DNA from: Lenisia limosa
Taxonomy: Eukaryota > Breviatea
Reading direction: 5' to 3'
DNA length: 21,956 nt
Assembly (NCBI GenBank): GCA_001655205.1
Contig: LPNZ01005441.1
Span: 1 to 21,956, forward strand
Shown here: positions 17,518 to 21,956 of the stretch, piece after piece
Layout: every line of letters begins with the position of its first letter
Position numbering within the stretch: the stretch's first letter is position 1
Program-made: the position numbers and the translations under genes
The notes under the pieces: generated by a model
What the model saw: the letters and a program-made list of their open reading frames with translations, nothing else
Database searches by the model: none
What the model was told of the DNA's origin: nothing

Positions 17518-18957
17518 TTATTGGTTTCCACAAGCTACTCCAGGTACATTATCATGCTGTTGGGTGTCATCATCGGAATCATAAGCTTCATTTCTTCCAC
17601 TATCCTCCTAAAATAAAAATAACATCTTAATACCACGCTCTTTGGACTTTGACGAATTAACACACATTCCTCAGCATCAGCATCACCTAACACAACATTG
17701 GAAGGAGGAAGGCAATTTTGAAGACATTTAACAGCAGTTTCATTGAGTGAATTGAACTTAGGAAACGTAACATCAAATTGAATGAATAATTTGCCTAAAT
17801 GAACGTTTCAAAAAACCAAAAGTAAATGGTTGCTTAAATTTAGGCATTCCTTCATTCTCAATGGCTCGAAAATCCCCTGGCTTAATAATTTCGCCAACAC
17901 AGGACTGAATCTTGAGAACCCGACCATCTAATTGTTTCACAAAAAAGCAGAATCCTGTAAGTGCCTCCAATAATGTAATAGTCTTTTGAGCATGAAGGTC
18001 CATATTGTCACAGTTAACAATATAAAAAACTTCTCTGAAAAACACCATGCTCCTTTTGCTGTAAAACAATCACAACATCACCTGGCGGCCGTAAGAAGCA
18101 ATAACAAACCTCAATTCCGGGAGTTTGATCTCCTTCTCCCTTAAAATATATTTTTTGTCCATCTTTCATTCCTCTATCAATATTAACTTCAAGCACTTTC
18201 TTTTCAACAACTTTTTAAATAGTGCACAAAATACTAGTTTTATGCCCACTACACTTTTTGCAATGTTTACCAAGAGGAATTGAGCATCCCTGTCCATCAC
18301 ATGATGAACATTTCACTTGCATCTGCTGCATCATACCAGGACCAATCTTGGAATAAAAGAAAATATAAACCTGGCGAATAACCACCTTGACTCCTTGCCC
18401 TTTACATTCAACACATTTTGTATTGGTTACACTGGAAGCGCAGCCACGACAAATTATCCCAATTAAAATACCCATTACACATTGAGCAGATGACATTTTT
18501 TTGCAAAGATAATCTGGTTTTTTTCCCTAACAATAAAAAACAATTATAAAACCTTTATACAGATCTTCCAAAGTTACTTTCAAAGGATGTGTCAAATTTT
18601 CACCTTTTCTTGGGCCCTTTCTTCCACCTCCTCCAAAAACTCCACCAAAAAGTTGTGAAAACAGGTCAGAGTCATGATCAATCCCTTCTTTCAGTCCCTC
18701 CTCTCCGTACTTATCATAAATGCTCCTTTTTTCGGGATCACTCAGGATATCATACACCATTGATATTTCTTTGAACAATATTATTCAAAAAAAAAAGAAC
18801 TTTATCAGCTCCAGAAGGATTTCTATCAGGATGAAATTGCATTGCAAGTTTTCTATAAGACTTTTTAATAGTTGAGTCATCGGCAAAAAATGAATGGATA
18901 AACAAAACCTTCAGGGTTAACTCCTAATATGTCGTAAAACTTAGTGTCTGCTACCAT
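17518..18957 (-). CDS. Type I DnaJ/Hsp40 co-chaperone (DNAJA1/Ydj1 type) with ten mini-introns
   Basis: It stimulates Hsp70 ATPase and delivers clients, probably in the cytosol. Eleven exons: 18957-18909, 18883-18801, 18775-18553, 18526-18472, 18449-18371, 18346-18235, 18210-18110, 18085-18031, 18008-17817, 17794-17637 and 17607-17518. They total 1197 nt, that is 398 codons plus TAA, the usual family length. The J-domain has HPD at residues 34-36. The G/F region is [17 protein letters not shown]. Zinc motifs start at Cys132, Cys149, Cys176 and Cys192 (the last CXXCXGXK). [10 protein letters not shown], a substrate-binding domain ([22 protein letters not shown]) and an EAYDSDDD tail follow. 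The C-terminus CGNQ fits a CaaX-like prenylation box. Introns are 22-29 nt. All start GT; five end AG and five end TTG, GTG or CCG. The intact protein argues against a pseudogene. Confidence 0.93.
17608..17636 (-). other. DnaJ mini-intron 10 (29 nt, GT...TAG)
   Basis: GTGGTA to ATTTTAG. It joins the last charged segment to the EAYDSDDD tail and the TAA. Confidence 0.8.
17795..17816 (-). other. DnaJ mini-intron 9 (22 nt, GT...TAG)
   Basis: GTTTTTTGAA to CATTTAG. It restores [16 protein letters not shown]. Confidence 0.85.
18009..18030 (-). other. DnaJ mini-intron 8 (22 nt, GT...GTG)
   Basis: GTTTTTTATA to AACTGTG. It keeps the family spacing between FQR and MDL and removes an in-frame TAA. 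There is no AG nearby. Confidence 0.7.
18086..18109 (-). other. DnaJ mini-intron 7 (24 nt, GT...CCG, or 21 nt ending CGG)
   Basis: GTTTGTTATTGC to GGCCG. It restores [16 protein letters not shown]. Using the next AG would bring in a stop at once. A 21-nt choice leaves one extra proline. Confidence 0.7.
18211..18234 (-). other. DnaJ mini-intron 6 (24 nt, GT...AAG)
   Basis: GTATTTTGTG to AAAAAG. It restores [14 protein letters not shown], which has the family length, and removes an in-frame TAA. Confidence 0.85.
18347..18370 (-). other. DnaJ mini-intron 5 (24 nt, GT...AAG, frame-neutral)
   Basis: GTTTAT to TCCAAG, no stop, phase 0. Removal joins VIRQ to IGPGMMQQ as in the family. Confidence 0.85.
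18450..18471 (-). other. DnaJ mini-intron 4 (22 nt, GT...TTG)
   Basis: GTATTTTAAT to AATTTG. It lies inside the first zinc motif and restores CSMCNGRG. Boundaries could shift by one or a few bases, but no choice gives AG. Confidence 0.7.
18527..18552 (-). other. DnaJ mini-intron 3 (26 nt, GT...TAG)
   Basis: GTTTTATAAT to TGTTAG. It restores [18 protein letters not shown]. Confidence 0.85.
18776..18800 (-). other. DnaJ mini-intron 2 (25 nt, GT...TTG)
   Basis: GTTC with ten T, to AATATTG. Removal joins GADK to FKEIS as in the family. The nearby AG (TTCAAAG) would break the frame. Confidence 0.75.
18884..18908 (-). other. DnaJ mini-intron 1 (25 nt, GT...TTG)
   Basis: GTTTTG to TTTTTTG, after codon 16. 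No AG lies at the required position. The next AG downstream would remove conserved J-domain residues DDSTIKK. Confidence 0.75.
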
Positions 18958-19019
18958 TATGCTCTGATGTAACAAGACGTTATAAAGACGTTATTGGCAA
19001 GTTATTGGTTCAAATTCTT

Positions 19020-19196
19020 TTAAAGGTCTAACCTGAGCATGGGGTAGTAGAATATATTATATCTGGGGTTATCGACCTGTTGAGTACATTTGCAAGTCTC
19101 AATCTCCCGCTCCTTGATTGACAGAAAAACTTGATTGCGCGGGTCAAAAGGAAATCTTATTGACAATGTGACTTGCACGGGCTTTGTGGGTTCAAT
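19020..19196 (-). CDS. Unidentified terminal exon
   Basis: A 58-codon open frame with clear protein character includes residues TKPVQVTLSIRFPFDPRNQV and LSIKEREIETCKCTQQVDNP, and ends in TAA at 19022-19020. It has alternating hydrophobic residues typical of beta strands. There is no ATG, so upstream exons are expected. Its stop lies only about 60 bp before the DnaJ start on the same strand. No family is recognised. Confidence 0.5.
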   Translation of the reverse strand: MEPTKPVQVTLSIRFPFDPRNQVFLSIKEREIETCKCTQQVDNPRYNIFYYPMLRLDL

Positions 19197-19370
19197 CGTT
19201 CACAAAATTATACGACTGGCAGTGTGGCTTATTTTAATACGTTTTAAGATAAATATAGTTGGAGACAAACAGTAGAGGCGATAGCTTATCCCATCGATCA
19301 GATTGGCTTGGGAAATAAATCGGAGAACTCTAAAAAATGTCTCTTACACACTTTCAAATGTTGTTAGACA

Positions 19371-19913
19371 GTGTTTGGTTCTGTGTTTGGAAAATTTAAA
19401 CCTCATAGTGGCGAGAAAATCAACTTAGTGACCCCCAAACTGAGGATTATTACCTTGGCCAAAATCTTGAGGTGGTACGTCAACGTTTCCCTAGAAAGAC
19501 GAAAAAAAACAAGTTACACCATCATACATATAAGATATTATTGGAATTTAAATAAATTCATCCTCTTTTTTTTGATATTTTTAACCTCAACCCCATTACC
19601 TCTCTCTAAGTATCCCTAGATTGTCAGGTCTGTGGACCTGAGTGAGCTTGGCGTAGCAATTGAGAAGCTTGGGAAGTTGACGCCCTTCCAGTCTCCGCGG
19701 CCTGCGCTGGCCCTGACGATCCTGGGTTTGTTATTTGAGTGTAATCTGTACTGATTTGAAAGTTTTCTTTTTTTACTCACAGCATACCCCCAGCTCAGAG
19801 CCGTTGCTTTGGCGATGCTCAGCCACGCAGAAGTGGAAAGGACGCGGGTTGATGTCTCTGAGGCGGACTATGAAAATGTCTTACTTCACTGTATTCTAAT
19901 TGCGTTTCAATAG
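19371..19913 (+). CDS. Unidentified spliced gene
   Basis: An upstream exon in 19371-19500 is open (residues SGEKINLVTPKLRIITLAK), though its junction is unresolved. From an acceptor at 19619 the exon 19620-19725 reads SVDLSELGVAIEKLGKLTPF and ends in ALALTIL. A 57-nt GT-AG intron (19726-19782, with a poly-T tract) leads in phase to 19783-19913. That exon reads YPQLRAVALAMLSHAEVERT and ends at a TAG. The last codons may instead be a 36-nt intron, because GTCTTACTTC to CAATAG fits GT-AG. Codons are GC-biased. The family is not recognised. Confidence 0.5.
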
Positions 19914-19919
19914 GCCTCT

Positions 19920-20240
19920 TCTTGAACAGAGTTCATTATTATTCTAAATCGTGATTGGGTTTTTAAATGAAAATAGGGGTGGGGGTGGGTTGACTTTCTC
20001 TTGAATGTTGTAACTGGAAACATCTTTGTAGGTGATTCATCGTTGTTAAAGGTTCATCTTGTTTACAACCCCCAAGTAATCATCACCTCTTTGGATTATC
20101 AAATTTTGGTTAGCTCTTATGGTATGCAGGATTTTCCCATCATATAGTGTCCTCTTTTATGTCACAGATTAAGGCAGTAGTTTCATCTTCACGGACTCCT
20201 TCACTAATATTTTGTGTTTTGATAGAAATCTCAAATCATT
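19920..20240. other. Stretch without a supported gene
   Basis: T-rich and G-run sequence (GGGGTGGGGGTGGG near 19976). No open frame was accepted. Confidence 0.5.
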
Positions 20241-20456
20241 TTAAGGACAAGGAATTCTTTTCAAGGGACAAGGAATAATCTTTTCAAGGGATAGTGGAAT
20301 ACTATTACCTATCATCCCTGCTCTCTGAGGGCCTCTTTCATTTTTAGCAACCCAACACGCTATACAGTTGATTCTTTCACTGATTCTCGTTGAAAAATAT
20401 CCATTGGCAAATAACAACACAGAAAGCTCCCGAGAGGCAGTAGAGCTAAAGGCCAT
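20241..20456 (-). CDS. Possible first exon of an unidentified gene
   Basis: An ATG at 20456-20454 starts MAFSSTASRELSVLLFANGY and continues ISERINCIACWVAKNERG. A GTAATAG donor near 20309 would end the exon before low-complexity tandem sequence at 20243-20292. If unspliced, the frame is 71 codons. The plus-strand frame over the same bases is also open (residues SSREAVELKAIRQCETVKQY), so the strand is not certain. Confidence 0.3.
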   Translation of the reverse strand: MAFSSTASRELSVLLFANGYFSTRISERINCIACWVAKNERGPQRAGMIGNSIPLSLEKIIPCPLKRIPCP

Positions 20457-20767
20457 AAGACAGTGTGAAACAGTAAAACAATATCAAAATCCTCGTTGTC
20501 AGCAAATCCCCCCACAAGCTAAATCATCGCTCGGTTGCAAATCAGAGCCTCATACATTATTGTCAGTGAAGCATGGGACTAAATAGTAAGATCAGTCACC
20601 ACAATGTAAGAATAGGCGTTCGAATGATATGACATTATGCCCCACCTCCTATTAAAGATGAAACAAAATAGACTTTTTGGAATTTCGATTTGGGAAACAA
20701 ATTGTGTGGCTCGGTAAGTTTCCCAAACTGTCGAAATCCTAAAAGAAAATACATATCCCTATCCACA

Positions 20768-20859
20768 NNNNNNNNNNNNNNNNNNNNNNNNNNNNNNNNN
20801 NNNNNNNNNNNNNNNNNNNNNNNNNNNNNNNNNNNNNNNNNNNNNNNNNNNNNNNNNNN
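20768..20859. other. Assembly gap (92 N)
   Basis: A run of Ns next to ATATGATATG microsatellite sequence. Frames drawn across it are meaningless. Confidence 0.95.
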
Positions 20860-21733
20860 GTATGTAATATATGATATGAGTAATCATTGTCAGAAATAAA
20901 ATAATGATAGAATTCAAGATAATTCCCTAGGCTGCCATTGCACATCAACGAAAAAATGGAGCCAAAATTTCCAATTGACGGGGAGTGGGAGGTGGGTGTT
21001 AAAGTAGCTAACTGGGGACATTGATGCCAATAAATGGGATATTCTCTTCAAGGGCTTGTTCATTTGTTCAACACCCTGTGTTTTCAGAGCCACAACAGAA
21101 AGAAATCGGAAACAAAAAAAAACACAACCAGTTGAACCTGCGAAGAGAGTTAAAATAGCTCTGCTATCAAAATTTCCAGAAAATATAAACGACTATATAT
21201 TATGATATGATTGTCATTATAATTGGTATTTGGGGAAATTAAATTCTGCAACGTATTAAGATATGGGGGGGGGGGTACAGTTGGAACATTAATGAAACAA
21301 AAAAGAGGCCCATAATTCATAACACAAAATGATTGAAAACAACAAAACAAACAAAGCCCAAACCAGTCGCTTCTGAAACACCACACCCACGGTATTATTT
21401 AGTATCACGTGTGAAAGGTATGGGTGTTTAGAATACTCAAAACAAAAAGTAGAGAGGGTATAATATAAAGTGTACATCTGGTGGTGGTGGGACCTACTAC
21501 ACTTTTAATTATACTCTCTCTACTCCTTGTTCTTAACCCTCCCCCCTCTGTGTCTCTACACTTGAAGTGAATAGCCGCCCCGCCCCCTCCACCCATATCT
21601 TAAAATTTTAAGATTTCCGGGAGATGTATATATTCAGTAAGTGGGGTAGGTATGGGGGTGAATGGCAGGTAAGAGCAAACAGGCTTTAATATTAATCTTT
21701 CAGAATGTTGATACTGTCACAGAATAAGTCTTT
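20860..21733. other. Low-complexity stretch without a supported gene
   Basis: It contains ATATGATATGA runs, a G12 homopolymer near 21266, C-rich and G-rich tracts around 21537-21595, and a possible acceptor-like TTTCAG at 21699-21704. No gene was accepted. Confidence 0.5.
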
Positions 21734-21956
21734 TCAGTGTTGGTTCCCAAGATCATTCAGGACAAAGCGCAGTTGAACCTTGACCCGGCCACTTGGTCAC
21801 TCTTCATTGTTGATAGGCACACTTCCCGATACGCACCTCTTGCACTCCAGTCACATCATCCTCTATCTTCTTCCTTTCCACACTTCTCATACACAGCCTC
21901 GACCTTGTCACATTTGGTGTTCTTAAGACCGTTCTTCACCAGCAGTACAGTTCACT
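21734..21956 (-). CDS. 3' end of an unidentified gene with two mini-introns
   Basis: The gene is cut by the window edge. Three frames join in phase. The segment from the edge to 21895 reads LLVKNGLKNTKCDKVEA. A 25-nt GT-AG intron (21894-21870) leads to KIEDDVTGVQEVRIG. A 31-nt GT-AG intron (21822-21792) leads to GRVKVQLRFVLNDLGNQH and a TGA at 21736-21734. The result has alternating hydrophobic residues typical of a beta-rich domain. No family is recognised. Confidence 0.5.

Noticed and set aside
17518-18957. Mini-introns interpreted as ciliate-type internal eliminated sequences in germline DNA
   Set aside because: The excised segments all begin with GT and lack consistent direct repeats or TA ends at the borders, which fits introns better. 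RNA versus DNA comparison would settle it.
17518-18957. DnaJ as a pseudogene with frameshifts
   Set aside because: Every break is removed by a GT-starting segment of similar size, and the result has exact family length with all motifs intact.
20690-20948. Frames spanning the 92-N gap
   Set aside because: Most of their length is unknown sequence.

Overview
This looks like nuclear DNA from a unicellular eukaryote. The window is AT-rich with many microsatellites and assembly gaps, and it contains spliced genes but no bacterial-style operons. Two genes are recognisable by family: a NEDD8-conjugating E2 of the UBC12/UBE2M type (plus strand, 8510-9181) and a type I DnaJ/Hsp40 co-chaperone (minus strand, 17518-18957). 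About fifteen other loci look coding from long codon-biased open frames joined by plausible introns, but I cannot name them. TAA, TAG and TGA all appear to end frames, so the standard code fits. I cannot place the species; a protist with very short introns is as far as the sequence goes.

The main result is the introns. Aligning the DnaJ and UBC12 frames to their families shows that both genes are cut by many extremely short introns, about 21-29 nt. The DnaJ gene has ten (25, 25, 26, 22, 24, 24, 24, 22, 22 and 29 nt). Removing them gives an intact 398-residue protein with an HPD J-domain, G/F region, four CXXCXGX(G/K) zinc motifs and a C-terminal CGNQ. All ten introns begin with GT, but only five end in AG. 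The other five end in TTG (three), GTG or CCG, so the 3' site appears relaxed to NG. Similar mini-introns restore reading frames in at least six unidentified genes. Larger introns of about 42-134 nt are also present.

Layout: 1-2000, fragments of plus-strand genes; 2000-3050, non-coding with a duplicated gap edge and one small membrane-protein ORF; 3055-4240, minus gene of about 330 aa; 4858-5481, plus gene(s); 6023-7043, minus exons and one plus exon; 7390-8390, a plus exon pair beside a minus gene; 8510-9181, UBC12; 9180-10510, non-coding with hairpin and dispersed repeats; 10514-11815, two minus genes; 12060-14330, mostly repeats, one Pol III-like element and degraded ORFs; 14340-15068, plus genes; 15070-16230, foldback element and duplicated gap edges; 16270-19196, three minus-strand loci including DnaJ; 19370-19913, plus gene; 19920-21733, mainly low-complexity sequence and a 92-base gap; 21734-21956, 3' end of a minus gene running off the window.

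The two named genes do general protein quality-control work (neddylation and Hsp70 co-chaperoning). Nothing suggests that neighbouring genes form one pathway.
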